Program-made: the position numbers and the translations under genes | Assembly: GCF_025175675.1 (NCBI RefSeq) | Contig: NZ_JANIOA010000013.1 | Span: 1-64,000, forward strand | DNA: 64,000 bases | Source: Sedimenticola hydrogenitrophicus | GTDB lineage: Bacteria; Pseudomonadota; Gammaproteobacteria; Chromatiales; Chromatiaceae | Direction: 5' to 3' | Notes under the pieces: model-generated | Database searches by the model: none | What the model was told of the DNA's origin: nothing | What the model saw: the letters and a program-made list of their open reading frames with translations, nothing else | Shown: positions 53,343 to 63,441 of the stretch, one piece after another | Position numbering within the stretch: the first letter of the stretch is position 1 | Layout: each line of letters begins with the position of its first letter

Positions 53343-55208
53343 GTGGAGGGGTGGTATGGAGCAGAAGGGGTGAACAGCGGTGACACAGCAGTAGAGCGCC
53401 AGGACCGGTATGTGCGCAGTCTGGCGTTTGCGGACATCGGCACCTGGGACTGGAACATCCGGACCGGCGAACTCTACTGGAGTGAACGTATCGGACCGCT
53501 GTTCGGTTATGCCCCGGGCGAGCTGGAAACCACGTACGAAAACTTCCTGGCGGCGGTGCATCCGGATGACCGGCAGGCGGTGGTCAATGCCGTCAATGCC
53601 TGTATCGAACGGCGTGACAACTACGAGATAGAACACCGCGTGGTCTGGCCCGACGGCAGCGTCCGTTGGGTACTGGAGCGGGGGGATGTGCAATGTGACG
53701 AGGCCGGTGTTCCGTCGCACATGCTGGGTGTGGTGCAGGACATCACCCGTCGCCGGGAAGCGGAACATGCCTTGCGCGAGAGCGAGGCACGTTTCCGCAG
53801 TCTGGTAGAGAGTACCAGTGACTGGATCTGGGAAGTCGATCCTCTGGGTCGATACACCTATGTCAGCCCGCAGGTGGAGCATATTCTTGGTTATGCGCCG
53901 GACTCACTGCTAGGGAAAACGCCGTTCGATCTGATGCCGTCGTCCGAAGACCTACGCGTGCGAAGAGCGTTTTTTTCTCTGGTTGAGCGGCGGCTGCCCA
54001 TCAATCGCCTGGTCAATACCAATACCCATGTCGCCGGCTACGAGGTCATACTGGAGACCAGCGGAGTCCCTTTCTATGATGGCAACCGCCGGTTTGCGGG
54101 TTACCGTGGCATTGATCGCAATATCACGCTGCGCGTGGCCGCGGAAAAGGCACTGAAGGAACAGACCCTGCGCAATCGCCTGATCCTGGAAAACAGCCAT
54201 GACGGGTTGGTCATTTTGAATCTGGACGGCTCCATACGAGAGGTAAACGGCGCCTATTGCCGTATGGTGGGGCACGAGCGCAATGTGCTGTTGCAGATGA
54301 CGCTGAGCGATCTCGAGGTCAGCGAGACGGATACCGAAGCGGCGCGGCACATCAAGAAGATTAGCGAACACGGGCACGACCATTTTGAATCGAGCCACCG
54401 TTGTCGGGATGGCCGTGTGATCGACCTGGACATCAGTGCCACCCTGGCAAAGGTCGGCGATGATCAGTTTATCTTCTCATTCGTCAGGGATATCACTGAA
54501 CGCAGGCTGAAAGAGCAGAAACGGTTGCACGAGATACAGGCGCAGCGCGATACCCTGGTGCGGGAAGTGCATCACCGGATCAAGAATCACCTGCAGGGAA
54601 TTGTTAATCTGCTGCGGAACCATATCCGGGATAAACCGGAGTTGGCGGAAGTGATGGAGTCGGCAATCGGTCAAGTCGAATCCATCGCACTGGTGCATGG
54701 CCTGCAAAGTCGCTTGAACCAATGGCGTGTTGAATTGCCTGTGCTGTTGGAATTGATCAGCAAGGCGGTCGGTAACGTGGCATCGGCCGCGGTTCAACTG
54801 GAAATCGATGAAGTCACACCGGATATCAGTGTCAGGCCGTCTGACGCCGTGCCGTTGGCACTGATTATTAATGAACTGTTGCTGAATGCAGTGAAGCATA
54901 GCGGATCGACGATGGCAATGCGGTCGGCAATAAAGGTGAATCTCCTGGTAGAGAGTGAACGGGTAATTCTGCGTGTGAGCAATTTCAGCGCTGTACCTCT
55001 GCCCGCGGGTTTTGATCTACAGCAGGGGATAGGTCTGGGTACCGGACTGACCTTGGCCAGGGACCTGCTACCTCATCGAGGGGCAACACTTTCCGCGGCG
55101 GCGAATGGAGATAGGGTGACTTTACAATTGGCCCTGGAGAGTCCCGTGGTCAGGCTGGAACAGAAGCTGGATGCAAAGGACTACCCCACACCGAACCGAT
55201 TGATGTAG
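53343..55208 (+). CDS. PAS-domain sensor histidine kinase with HisKA_2 domain
   Basis: 621 residues, soluble. Three PAS/PAC units are seen at about 28-140 (GTWDWNIRTGELYWSERIG), 148-270 (SEARFRSLVESTSDWIWEVD) and 280-395. The dimerisation domain is the HisKA_2 type, with EVHHRIKNHLQGIVNLL (phospho-acceptor His about 410/411). The ATPase domain has LALIINELLLNAVKHS. Kinases of this type usually drive ANTAR or PhyR-type regulators. An ANTAR regulator gene lies convergently, its 3' end overlapping this one by 28 bp. The start is GTG at 53343 or GTG at 53370, the latter having GGAGCAGAAG upstream. Confidence 0.9.
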   Translation: MEGWYGAEGVNSGDTAVERQDRYVRSLAFADIGTWDWNIRTGELYWSERIGPLFGYAPGELETTYENFLAAVHPDDRQAVVNAVNACIERRDNYEIEHRVVWPDGSVRWVLERGDVQCDEAGVPSHMLGVVQDITRRREAEHALRESEARFRSLVESTSDWIWEVDPLGRYTYVSPQVEHILGYAPDSLLGKTPFDLMPSSEDLRVRRAFFSLVERRLPINRLVNTNTHVAGYEVILETSGVPFYDGNRRFAGYRGIDRNITLRVAAEKALKEQTLRNRLILENSHDGLVILNLDGSIREVNGAYCRMVGHERNVLLQMTLSDLEVSETDTEAARHIKKISEHGHDHFESSHRCRDGRVIDLDISATLAKVGDDQFIFSFVRDITERRLKEQKRLHEIQAQRDTLVREVHHRIKNHLQGIVNLLRNHIRDKPELAEVMESAIGQVESIALVHGLQSRLNQWRVELPVLLELISKAVGNVASAAVQLEIDEVTPDISVRPSDAVPLALIINELLLNAVKHSGSTMAMRSAIKVNLLVESERVILRVSNFSAVPLPAGFDLQQGIGLGTGLTLARDLLPHRGATLSAAANGDRVTLQLALESPVVRLEQKLDAKDYPTPNRLM

Positions 55209-55768
55209 TCGGTGGCATCCAGTATCTCACGTGCTATCTCTTTCACCTTGCGACGTTCCGACCGAGCTTGATCGCGGATCATATCAAACGCCCGGTCGCG
55301 GTCAATGCGGTGGCGTTCGGAGATGATGCCGACGGCAAAGTTGACCACGTTGGCGGTATCCAGCGCCCGGGTCAGACGTCCCTCCGTGGCTTGCAATCTC
55401 TGCAGATCAGCGGCCCGCTTCAGAGCGGTTTCGATGGCCGGTATGGCCTTGGCCACATCGATCGGCTTCACCAGATAACCCAGGGCCCCCTGCTCCAATG
55501 CGGCATTGAGTGTCTCCTGATCGTCATAAGCGGAGAGGTGGATAACCGGGATGTCCTGATCATGCAGATGCCGTGATACATCGATGCCGGAGATGCCCGG
55601 CATGCGGATGTCCAGGATGGCAAGATCCGGAGAATCGCTGGCGGCCGTCTCCAAGGCTTCCTCCCCGGTTGCCGCGACCAGTACGGTATAACCGGCATCT
55701 CGCAGGCCACGACTGAATGTGGCCAGTACCAGTGCATCATCATCAACCAGAAGAAGTTTTATTGTCAT
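55181..55768 (-). CDS. Response regulator with ANTAR RNA-binding output domain
   Basis: 195 residues. The receiver (about 3-118) has LLVDDDALVLATF and phospho-acceptor Asp53 in LAILDIRMPGISG. The ANTAR domain is C-terminal (about 135-190, GIISERHRIDRDRAFDMIRD, then QARSERRKVKEIAREIL). ANTAR proteins bind paired hairpins in leader RNAs and prevent transcription termination. It is convergent with a HisKA_2 kinase gene and overlaps it by 28 bp at the ends, so the two are likely partners as in EutW-EutV. Its target RNA is unknown. Confidence 0.92.
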   Translation of the reverse strand: MTIKLLLVDDDALVLATFSRGLRDAGYTVLVAATGEEALETAASDSPDLAILDIRMPGISGIDVSRHLHDQDIPVIHLSAYDDQETLNAALEQGALGYLVKPIDVAKAIPAIETALKRAADLQRLQATEGRLTRALDTANVVNFAVGIISERHRIDRDRAFDMIRDQARSERRKVKEIAREILDATDYINRFGVG

Positions 55769-56367
55769 TGGGCATCCCCTGAACTGCTTGCGACTTGTTT
55801 TGCCACGTTGTTATTCCATGGTTCCTGTCAGGCATTGGATCACCTTTGATATGTAGGATGCGTTCCTCTGTTCTCTACATTACATACAGTTGGGAGACCT
55901 ATATCTCCAGCGCTTGCCAGGTTGGGAAAAAAGATCACATGGGACTTGCAGCGCTTCCCTACAGCCAGTTCAAGGTTGCAGTGAGGAGCGCGGAAAAACC
56001 TTGCTCTAGATCAATTTCCAAAATAGTCATTAATATCCCTGGGCATCTCAAGCCCATGCTCCTCTCACACTAAAACGGTAATTAGCGGGTTTATATTCGT
56101 TCTATATGATGGTATAAAATAGCGCGTTTGTATTTCATTGTTCCTGAAATATAAATTTATAAAGCTTTCAGTGTTGAGCCGCTCTTCGCGTAGCGTTGAA
56201 CATAATAATAGAAAGCCAGGCCTTTCCCCCGCCTTTAAAATCATTCGAATTACCAAAACGGTCAGCCATTGATTGCTGTTGCCGACGAGTTTCTGGCGTT
56301 CTCATCGTGCCGTCAGCAGCGCGGTCTTTGGGCTGTATGCGTTATGAATTCAGGTTGGAATATAGAA
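55769..56367. other. Intergenic region with lower GC, no gene seen
   Basis: About 600 bp upstream of the ANTAR gene (minus) and of the GGDEF/EAL gene (plus). Noticeably AT-richer than the surroundings from about 56070 to 56260. TATAAAAT at 56113-56120 could be a -10-like element. Short frames occur on both strands without ribosome-binding sites. Confidence 0.4.
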
Positions 56368-56586
56368 ATGTCCATCAATATTCGCGGATTTCATTTAAAT
56401 GAGAGGGCTGAATTGGCCGAAAATGATCCCGAGAGGTTCGACAATCTGTTCGGAGGGGCACCCTCGGTGGGAGAAGTGCTGCTCGCAAGGGAAGCACGGC
56501 CATCTCGCGCTGAGATAATCACCGCCAACATTCCTGTGGATCACGGTCGAACCCGCATTTGTCGCAGAGGTGGCGGTGAAAACTGA
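56368..56586 (+). CDS. Possible 72-residue ORF overlapping the GGDEF/EAL gene start
   Basis: ATG at 56368 opens a 72-codon frame ending TGA at 56584-56586, inside the next coding region, which begins at GTG 56570 or 56576. The product begins MSINIRGFHLNERAELAEND and ends with a basic stretch RGGGEN. No ribosome-binding site is evident and no family is recognised. It could be a leader ORF or a chance frame. Confidence 0.25.
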   Translation: MSINIRGFHLNERAELAENDPERFDNLFGGAPSVGEVLLAREARPSRAEIITANIPVDHGRTRICRRGGGEN

Positions 56587-58870
56587 TGATGTGCTGACAC
56601 AGATGCCGCACAATCCGGCGCACGTTGTACCTGGGGAACTTCAGGAAATTCGGCCTGAATCACCGAGGGAACACTACCTGGAGAGCATCCTCAATGGTTC
56701 AGGGATGATTGCAATCATCGCCCTGGACACCGATTTTGTCGTCCGATACCACAATCCATCAGCCCGGAAGCTGCTTGGCTACGAAGCGTCTGAGCTGGAT
56801 GGCAGGCGGCTCAGCCAGGTTTCTGTCCTGGGACTTGACGATGTCGAGCGGTTCGGGGCTATGCACCAGGGTCTTGATAGTGACGGCGAGTACCACTACT
56901 CGCTGGGATATCAGTTACATGGAAAAAACCGGCAGATCGAGTGTGCTATATCCGCTCTTTATGATCATCGGCAGGAGTTGCATGGTTTTATCCTGAACGC
57001 ACGGGATATCACTCGCCGCGCGAAACAGCAGGAGCGGATTACCCGCAAGGCGGCGGAGGAGCAGTGTTTGGGGGTTTTGCTGCGGCTCTCCCTGGAAGAC
57101 AGGGATGTTGAGTCATTTCTTCAGCAATCTCTGGAATCCCTGCTGCAGTCGATTCCCTGGCTCAATTTGCTGCCAAAAGGGGCTGTCTTCCTGGGCGAAT
57201 CCCATCGGCAGCAGAAGACCCTTCGCCTGGTGGCCAGCTACCACCTGACCGATGCCGTGACCCAAACCTGTGAGCGGATCTCTTTCGGTTGGTGTATCTG
57301 CGGGCGTGCAGCGGCCCGGAAGGAACTGCTCTACATCCCCGATACCGATGATGCCAGGCATGATGTACGCTATCCCGGCATGGAACCGCATGGACACTAC
57401 GCGGTTCCTATCCTGTCAAACCGGGACATCCTGGGCGTGCTGACCCTCTACCTGCCGCCCGGACATGGGGAGAAGGAAGGCGACAAGACCTTCCTGAGAC
57501 GGGTAGCCGATGTGTTGAGCATGGGCATCTCCAAGCGGCGTGCGGAGCAGACCCTGGCATTCCAGGCGCAATTCGATGATCTTACGGCGCTGCCGAACCG
57601 CAGCCAGATGATTTGCCACATCGACCAGGCTCTGGTCCGGTCCCGCCGACACGGCCATGTCGGCGCGGTGTTGTTCATCGACCTGGATCATTTCAAGAAT
57701 ATCAATGACTCCCTGGGCCATACGGTGGGTGATGAGGTATTGCGGCAGGTCTCCAGTCGCCTGACAAACACCTTGCGCAAAGAAGATATGGTGGCCCGAT
57801 GGGGGGGTGATGAATTTGTAGTCCTGCTGACCGAGTCCGGCCGCCAACCGAGAGATGTGGCCCGGCAGGCCCAACTGGTGGCGGAAAAGATACGTGACGC
57901 ACTTTCTATTGCCTTTGTCGTCGGCGGCTATCCTCTGAATGTTTCAACAAGTATCGGCGTGGCCCTGTTTCCGGATAACAACGAAACGACCACCGAGATA
58001 CTGCAGCAGGCCGATACCGCAATGTACCGAGCCAAGGCGGAAGGACGGAACTGTGTCAGATTCTTTCTTCCGGTGATGCAGATGCTGGCCAACGAGCGCC
58101 TTGTGGTTGAGCAGGATCTGCGCTGGGCGCTGGCGCAGGGAGAATTGCAACTCCACTATCAACCCCAGGTGGACGCATCGGGATGCCTGGTCGGCGCCGA
58201 GGTGCTGTTACGATGCCCGGATCGGAAAGGGGGCTTTCATCGTGTTGATCTGTGTATCGATGTGGCGGAAACCACCGGCCTGATTCTGCCTGTCGGCGAG
58301 TGGGTATTCCGCGAGGCGTGTCAAAAGCTTAAGGCCTGGACGGATAGCGGGGTTGCGGGCGGATTGCGGCATCTGTGCATAAATATCAGCCCAAAGCAGT
58401 TTCTGCAAAGGGATTTCGTCTCCCTGATCCAGCGCATAATCGACGAAGCCGAAGTGGCTCCCGGATGTCTGGTATTGGAGATCACTGAGAACATCCTGAT
58501 AGATGCGAAAACGGATGCCGTCGAGACCATGGATGCGCTGAAAGGGATCGGCATCCGTATTGCCATGGATGATTTCGGCACCGGTTACTCATCGCTTGCC
58601 TATCTGACCCGGCTACCGCTGGATATCCTGAAGATTGATCGCTCCTTTGTCACCGGTATCAGCCTTGATGAGAGAAACGCCGCCGTGGTGGAAGCGTTGA
58701 TGGCCATGGCGCGCCAGCTCCGTTTGCAGGTCATTGCCGAAGGCGTCGAAAATGATGATGACCTGGGCTTTCTGATCCTTAAGGGCTGCGAATATTTTCA
58801 GGGATTCTATTTCAGTCCGCCGCGGCCGACTAGCGAGTTCAATGCTTACCTGGAGCAGCGGTCCTTATGA
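56570..58870 (+). CDS. PAS-GAF-GGDEF-EAL signalling protein
   Basis: 766 residues. A PAS domain (about 40-145, IALDTDFVVRYHNPSARKLL), a GAF domain (about 170-325, ISFGWCICGRAA) and GGDEF (about 335-500) precede a C-terminal EAL domain (about 510-760). The cyclase site is intact (RWGGDEF) with the RxxD inhibitory site (RKED) five residues before. The EAL motif reads EVLLRC, keeping the catalytic Glu but with Val in place of Ala. NISPKQFLQ, LEITEN and MDDFGTGYSSLAYL are present. Either synthesis or breakdown of c-di-GMP is possible. The start is GTG at 56570 or 56576 with AGAGG upstream. Alone, with an ANTAR/PAS system before it. Confidence 0.9.
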   Translation: MAVKTDDVLTQMPHNPAHVVPGELQEIRPESPREHYLESILNGSGMIAIIALDTDFVVRYHNPSARKLLGYEASELDGRRLSQVSVLGLDDVERFGAMHQGLDSDGEYHYSLGYQLHGKNRQIECAISALYDHRQELHGFILNARDITRRAKQQERITRKAAEEQCLGVLLRLSLEDRDVESFLQQSLESLLQSIPWLNLLPKGAVFLGESHRQQKTLRLVASYHLTDAVTQTCERISFGWCICGRAAARKELLYIPDTDDARHDVRYPGMEPHGHYAVPILSNRDILGVLTLYLPPGHGEKEGDKTFLRRVADVLSMGISKRRAEQTLAFQAQFDDLTALPNRSQMICHIDQALVRSRRHGHVGAVLFIDLDHFKNINDSLGHTVGDEVLRQVSSRLTNTLRKEDMVARWGGDEFVVLLTESGRQPRDVARQAQLVAEKIRDALSIAFVVGGYPLNVSTSIGVALFPDNNETTTEILQQADTAMYRAKAEGRNCVRFFLPVMQMLANERLVVEQDLRWALAQGELQLHYQPQVDASGCLVGAEVLLRCPDRKGGFHRVDLCIDVAETTGLILPVGEWVFREACQKLKAWTDSGVAGGLRHLCINISPKQFLQRDFVSLIQRIIDEAEVAPGCLVLEITENILIDAKTDAVETMDALKGIGIRIAMDDFGTGYSSLAYLTRLPLDILKIDRSFVTGISLDERNAAVVEALMAMARQLRLQVIAEGVENDDDLGFLILKGCEYFQGFYFSPPRPTSEFNAYLEQRSL

Positions 58871-59341
58871 CACCCAAAGCCAGCGGTTGCCTTGGCTGAT
58901 GTTGACGTCAAAACAGCTGTGGAAGAAAAACTGGAATCCGTTAAAGGAACGCTGCCACAGGCCGATATAGTGGAACCATAAATGGAAGTGACCCCAGCGG
59001 TTGCTGTCAGTTTCCGTCGCCAGTGTCACCCTTCCCTTCGTGATGCGGCGGTGTATTGCTGAGTTGGCGGATCAATCCGTATTCAGCCACGGGTAATGTT
59101 TCACATCGCCAGATTTTCAAGGCCGTTCCCCCGCCTTGCGATAGCGCAAACCGACATGCTGTCGTTATCGTCTCTGTTTCCCATGGTTCCACGGGTACGG
59201 GCAGTTCTCCGTATGCCGTCAGCTCCTGGCGAAACACCCCGTTGGTCCTGTGATAACGTTCTCAAAGCTGCTTGAGCGAACCAGGGGCTAACGACAAAAT
59301 AATTACATGACGTTCGATGATCCAAAAATGGAGAGTGTGAG
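58871..59341. other. Intergenic region, possible decayed gene
   Basis: 471 bp between the GGDEF/EAL and chemoreceptor genes. A minus-strand frame (59007-59237, GTG start) encodes a rather protein-like sequence (WETETITTACRFALSQ) but has no convincing ribosome-binding site. It may be the remnant of a gene. The direct repeat CCAGCGGTTGC occurs at about 58882 and 58994. Nothing else is recognisable. Confidence 0.35.
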
Positions 59342-61366
59342 ATGAAGGCTATTCTACTTCCGGCCATGGTTCTGATGGAGCGGTTGCGATACCCGTTCAA
59401 ATTCGGTTTGATCTTCCTGGTGGTCCTGGTCCCGCTGGTGTTGTTGTCGATCAATCTGATCACCCAAATCAATGAAGGGGTTGAAGTGGTCAGGCATGAG
59501 CGTCAGGGATTGGCGTATATAAGAGCCATTCGCCAGCCAATAGAACACATCCAGCAGCATCGCGGGATGACCAGCGCATTTCTCAACGGGGCGGACAGCT
59601 TTCGTGACCGCATCCTGAGTAAACGCAGCGAAATCGACCGTCTCATGGCGGATCTGGCGGCGCTGGACAGGGAGTTGGGAAGTGCGCTGGAGACGGCCGG
59701 AAAGGTGAGTCTGCTGCTGCAGAAGTGGGAGGCGATCAAGGCTACCTCGATGCAGCAGGAGTCCGCACTGGCGATCAACGCACACACCGGACTGCTGACC
59801 GACATGATTGATCTGATGAGCCGGGTGGCCGACGTTTCCGAGATTACCCTGGACTCGAGGCTGGACACCTATTATCTGGGTGACGCGGTGGTCAATAATC
59901 TGATTAACCTGACCGAAAATATGGGACAGGCGCGGGCGGTCGGTTCCGGCGCGGCTGCCAGGGGCAGCCATAGCCGGCAATCTTTCGTCCGGCTGTCGGT
60001 ACTGGCGAATAACATCAATGCCTACGCCAAGCGCTCGGCGGCGGGGCTGGATGCCGCCATCAAGGCAAACAGGGGGATCGGCGTGACATTGAGCGACGCG
60101 GTCGCCGCCAACAATCGGGCGATCGCGGAGATGCAGACGCTGCTGGATAAGGTACTGCAGGATCAGGAACGGATCGACGTCGACGACAAGACCGTATTTG
60201 ATACGGCCACGGTTGCCATCTCCGGGAGTTACCGGCTGTATGATGCCATTGCCGCTGAGCTGGACCGCCTGTTTGTCGAGCGCATCGAGTCTGAAATCGC
60301 GGTAAAGAACGCCACCGCGCTGACCGTGATCTCGGTATTGGCACTGGTCATCTACCTGTTTGCCGGACTCTATTATTCGGTAGTCGGCAGTATCAACCTG
60401 ATTGGCGCTGCCACGCGTCAGATGGCCCGGGGCGATCTGAATACGCGGTTGAGTCTGGATACCCGGGATGAGCTGCAACGGGTGGCCACGGATTTCAATG
60501 ACATGGGGGCGGCGTTTAAAGGGGTGGTATTGCAGATTGCCGATGCAACCACCCAGTTGGCAACCATGGCGGAACAGACCTCGGTGATCACCGAGCAGAC
60601 CCATCAGGCGCTGCAGACCCAGCTGAGCGAAACCACCCAGGTGGCCACGGCGATGAACGAGATGAGTGCCACGGTGCAGGAGGTGGCCTCCAGTACCGGC
60701 CGCACCTCTCAGGCGGCCAGCGAGGTGAACCGCCAGGCGGTGGAAGGGCAGCAGGCGATGCATGAAACCATCGCCCGGATTCAGGAACTCTCCGAAAAGG
60801 TGGAGGGCGCCGGGGCGGTCATCCAGCAGCTGGAACAGCACAGCGTGGAGATCGGCGGCATCCTGGATGTGATCAAGGGTATCGCCGAACAGACCAACCT
60901 GCTGGCCCTGAACGCGGCCATCGAGGCGGCCCGGGCCGGCGAGCAGGGGCGTGGTTTTGCGGTGGTGGCGGACGAGGTACGCAACCTGGCGAGCAAGACC
61001 CAGGTCTCCACGGAGGAGATCAACCGGATGATTGAAAAGCTGCAGGCCGGTTCCGCGCAGGCGGTGGCGGCGGTTGACAGCAGCCGGCAGCTGGCCCGCT
61101 TTGCCGTGGAACAGGCCTCCCGGACGGGGGAGGCGCTGACCAACATCAGCGGCTCTATCGAGCGGGTGAATGACATGAGCACCCAGATCGCGAGTGCCGC
61201 GGAGGAGCAGAGCGCAGTGACCGAAGAGATCAACCGGAATATCGTACAGATCAACGAGATGACCGAACAGACGGCGGTGGGAGCCCAGCAGACCTCGTCC
61301 GCCAACAGCGATCAGACGCGACTGGCCGCGGAGCTGCAGGGCCTGGTGGGTCGCTTCAGGGTGTAG
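59342..61366 (+). CDS. Methyl-accepting chemotaxis protein
   Basis: 674 residues. Membrane helices at about 16-40 and 325-350 bracket a long helical periplasmic sensor, probably NIT-like ([20 protein letters not shown]). A HAMP linker follows (about 350-400, [20 protein letters not shown]). The signalling hairpin has the conserved tip [20 protein letters not shown], and [11 protein letters not shown] after it. The ligand is not known, though NIT-like sensors respond to nitrate or nitrite. No che genes are nearby. The start ATG follows GAGAGTGTGAG. Confidence 0.93.
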   Translation: MKAILLPAMVLMERLRYPFKFGLIFLVVLVPLVLLSINLITQINEGVEVVRHERQGLAYIRAIRQPIEHIQQHRGMTSAFLNGADSFRDRILSKRSEIDRLMADLAALDRELGSALETAGKVSLLLQKWEAIKATSMQQESALAINAHTGLLTDMIDLMSRVADVSEITLDSRLDTYYLGDAVVNNLINLTENMGQARAVGSGAAARGSHSRQSFVRLSVLANNINAYAKRSAAGLDAAIKANRGIGVTLSDAVAANNRAIAEMQTLLDKVLQDQERIDVDDKTVFDTATVAISGSYRLYDAIAAELDRLFVERIESEIAVKNATALTVISVLALVIYLFAGLYYSVVGSINLIGAATRQMARGDLNTRLSLDTRDELQRVATDFNDMGAAFKGVVLQIADATTQLATMAEQTSVITEQTHQALQTQLSETTQVATAMNEMSATVQEVASSTGRTSQAASEVNRQAVEGQQAMHETIARIQELSEKVEGAGAVIQQLEQHSVEIGGILDVIKGIAEQTNLLALNAAIEAARAGEQGRGFAVVADEVRNLASKTQVSTEEINRMIEKLQAGSAQAVAAVDSSRQLARFAVEQASRTGEALTNISGSIERVNDMSTQIASAAEEQSAVTEEINRNIVQINEMTEQTAVGAQQTSSANSDQTRLAAELQGLVGRFRV

Positions 61367-61375
61367 GTGATGCCG

Positions 61376-61447
61376 GTGTGAGGAACGAACCCCAACTGTC
61401 TGGCGCACACGCAGAGAACCCGTTGGGGTTCGCAGGCTCACCCCAAC
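61376..61447. repeat. Family C facing pair, degenerate
   Basis: GTGTGAGGAACGAACCCCAA plus C (61376-61396) faces GTTGGGGTTCGCAGGCTCAC plus CCCAAC (61422-61447). Similar in plan to the copies at 10751 and 40796 but with a shorter spacer and a truncated right end. It lies between the chemoreceptor and HspQ genes, which are convergent, and may serve as a terminator. Confidence 0.6.
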
Positions 61448-61468
61448 GGGTTGAAAGCATAATCGGCG

Positions 61469-61777
61469 CTAGTTCGGTTGTTCGGACAGGTAACGGTCAC
61501 CGGTAAAGGCGGTAAAAACTCTTTTGATATCCGGGTGTTGGATCGGTTCGTGGCGGCCGTCCGGCTCCAGGTTGCACTGGGCGACGTAGGTCTCGAAGTC
61601 GGAACCGTCCACCAGTACCCGATACCAGGGCTCGTTCTTGGGTGGGCGGCTTTTGGCCATCTGCTCATACCACGCGTCGGTCAGCATGAATTCGGCATCC
61701 ACATCGTAGATTACCCCACGATAACCAAACAGTTTGTGGTGAACCAGTTGTCCGACGTTCAATTTTGCATATTTCAT
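61469..61777 (-). CDS. hspQ: HspQ-family heat-shock/degradation factor
   Basis: 102 residues. It matches HspQ: FGYRGVIYDVDAEFMLTDAW, KNEPWYRVLVDGSDFETYVA and QCNLEPDGRHEPIQHPDI. HspQ is known to bind hemimethylated DNA (as YccV) and to influence Lon-dependent degradation in E. coli and relatives. The frame opens at 61819, but the ATG at 61777 with GGGGAGAATGAG fits the family length. Single-gene unit before fumC on the same strand. Confidence 0.9.
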   Translation of the reverse strand: MKYAKLNVGQLVHHKLFGYRGVIYDVDAEFMLTDAWYEQMAKSRPPKNEPWYRVLVDGSDFETYVAQCNLEPDGRHEPIQHPDIKRVFTAFTGDRYLSEQPN

Positions 61778-61863
61778 CTCATTCTCCCCGGCATGGGTCG
61801 CATGCGGATGATGCTTCATTATCTCTAAGACCCCGCTGTCGGGCGTTCCGTTTCATCGCCTTG

Positions 61864-63267
61864 TCATTTCTTTTTCGCTGCCACTCCCTGGATTCCACCC
61901 AGGGTGAGCAGCACCGGGTCGAGGAGTTTTTCCAGTTCGCCGCGACTGAGGGAGGTCTGCTCCTCCGCCACATCCACTACCGCGCGTCCCTCCCGATAGG
62001 CCTGTTTACAGATGGCGGCCGCCTTTTCATAACCGACCAGCGGATTGAGCGCGGCCACCAGAATCGGGTTCATGGAGAGGCGCTGTTTCAGGTTCTCCTC
62101 CTGGACCTTGAAGTCGGCAACCGCCTTTTCCGCCAGCAGTTTCGCAGCATTGGCGAGCAATTCGATGCTCTGCAGCAGGTTGTAGGCGATCAGCGGCAGC
62201 ATGGTATTGAGTTGAAAATTGCCGGACTGGCCCGCCATGGCGATGCTGGCGTCATTGCCGATCACCTGGGCCGAGACCATCATCACCGCCTCGGGTATCA
62301 CCGGGTTGACCTTCCCCGGCATGATACTGGAGCCCGGTTGCAGGGCGGTCAGTTCGATCTCGCCCAGTCCGGCAAGGGGACCGCTGTTCATCCAGCGCAG
62401 GTCGTTGGCGATCTTGTGCAGGCTGATGGCGGTGACCCGCAGCTGTCCCGACAGCTCCACGGCGCTGTCCTGGCTGCTGAGTCCCTCCATCAGCGAGGGC
62501 TTGGCGGTCAGCGCCAGGCCGGTGTCCTGGCTCAACCGCTGCAGGATGCGCCGGGAAAACTCCGGATGGGCGTTGATCCCGGTGCCGACCGCGGTACCCC
62601 CCAGGGGCAGTTGCCACACCCGCCGCCGGCACTCCTGGATACGTTCGATGCCCTGGTCCACCTGGCTGGCCCAGGCGTTCAGTTCCTGATCCATCCTGAT
62701 CGGCATGGCATCCATCAGATGGGTACGTCCGGTCTTGCAGACGCCGTCCAGGGTTTCGGCGCGCTGTTTTATCCGGTCCGAGAGTTGCTTCAGGGACGGC
62801 AGCAGCTGCTGCTCCAGGGCGAGGGCGGCACTCAGGTGGATGGCGCCGGGGATCACATCATTACTGCTCTGGCACATGTTCACATGATCGTTCGGGTGCA
62901 CCGGCGTGCCGCCGCGGCTGGCCAGCGCGGCAATCACTTCGTTGAGGTTCATGTTGCTGCTGGTGCCGGAACCGGTCTGGAATACGTCGACCGGGAACTG
63001 TTCCATGGGCAGCTCTTCGAGCAGCCGGTCGCAGGCCTTGACGATGGCATCCGCGAGAGCCGGATCGAGCAGGCCCAGTTCCCGGTTGGTCGCGGCGGCG
63101 GCCCGTTTGATCAGCACCCCCGCCTGGATAAAACGCTGCGGCAGGCGGATGCCGCTGACCGGGAAATTGTCCACGGCACGCTGGGTCTGGGCCCCATAGA
63201 GGGCATCGCTCGGCACCCGCAGTTCGCCCATGCTGTCTCTTTCGATGCGATAGTCTGATTGCGTCAT
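61864..63267 (-). CDS. fumC: Class II fumarate hydratase
   Basis: 467 residues, standard for FumC. The signature GSSIMPGKVNPV (about 315-326) is present, with TGSGTSSNMNLNEVI and SSNDVIPGAIHLSAALAL. It interconverts fumarate and malate without an Fe-S cluster. The start ATG at 63267 is preceded by AGGAGCCGCAGG on the minus strand, a good ribosome-binding site. Monocistronic. No other TCA-cycle gene is adjacent. Confidence 0.96.
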   Translation of the reverse strand: MTQSDYRIERDSMGELRVPSDALYGAQTQRAVDNFPVSGIRLPQRFIQAGVLIKRAAAATNRELGLLDPALADAIVKACDRLLEELPMEQFPVDVFQTGSGTSSNMNLNEVIAALASRGGTPVHPNDHVNMCQSSNDVIPGAIHLSAALALEQQLLPSLKQLSDRIKQRAETLDGVCKTGRTHLMDAMPIRMDQELNAWASQVDQGIERIQECRRRVWQLPLGGTAVGTGINAHPEFSRRILQRLSQDTGLALTAKPSLMEGLSSQDSAVELSGQLRVTAISLHKIANDLRWMNSGPLAGLGEIELTALQPGSSIMPGKVNPVIPEAVMMVSAQVIGNDASIAMAGQSGNFQLNTMLPLIAYNLLQSIELLANAAKLLAEKAVADFKVQEENLKQRLSMNPILVAALNPLVGYEKAAAICKQAYREGRAVVDVAEEQTSLSRGELEKLLDPVLLTLGGIQGVAAKKK

Positions 63268-63441
63268 CCTGCGGCTCCTCGCTGAAATGGTGCGTGTCTA
63301 CCACTAGTATGAACCCGATTTCTGAAAATGCCGCGACGAACCGGTGGTACCACGCCCAGGGCAATCAGCGACCGGCTTTCACATTCAACCCAAACCGTCT
63401 ATCCTCAGGACGTTTCGACCTTCGCAAAACAGGATAGCCAG

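Noticed and set aside
59007-59237. Minus-strand frame of 76 residues between the GGDEF/EAL and chemoreceptor genes
   Set aside because: GTG start without an SD site and no family. Possibly a decayed gene, but not supported as coding.
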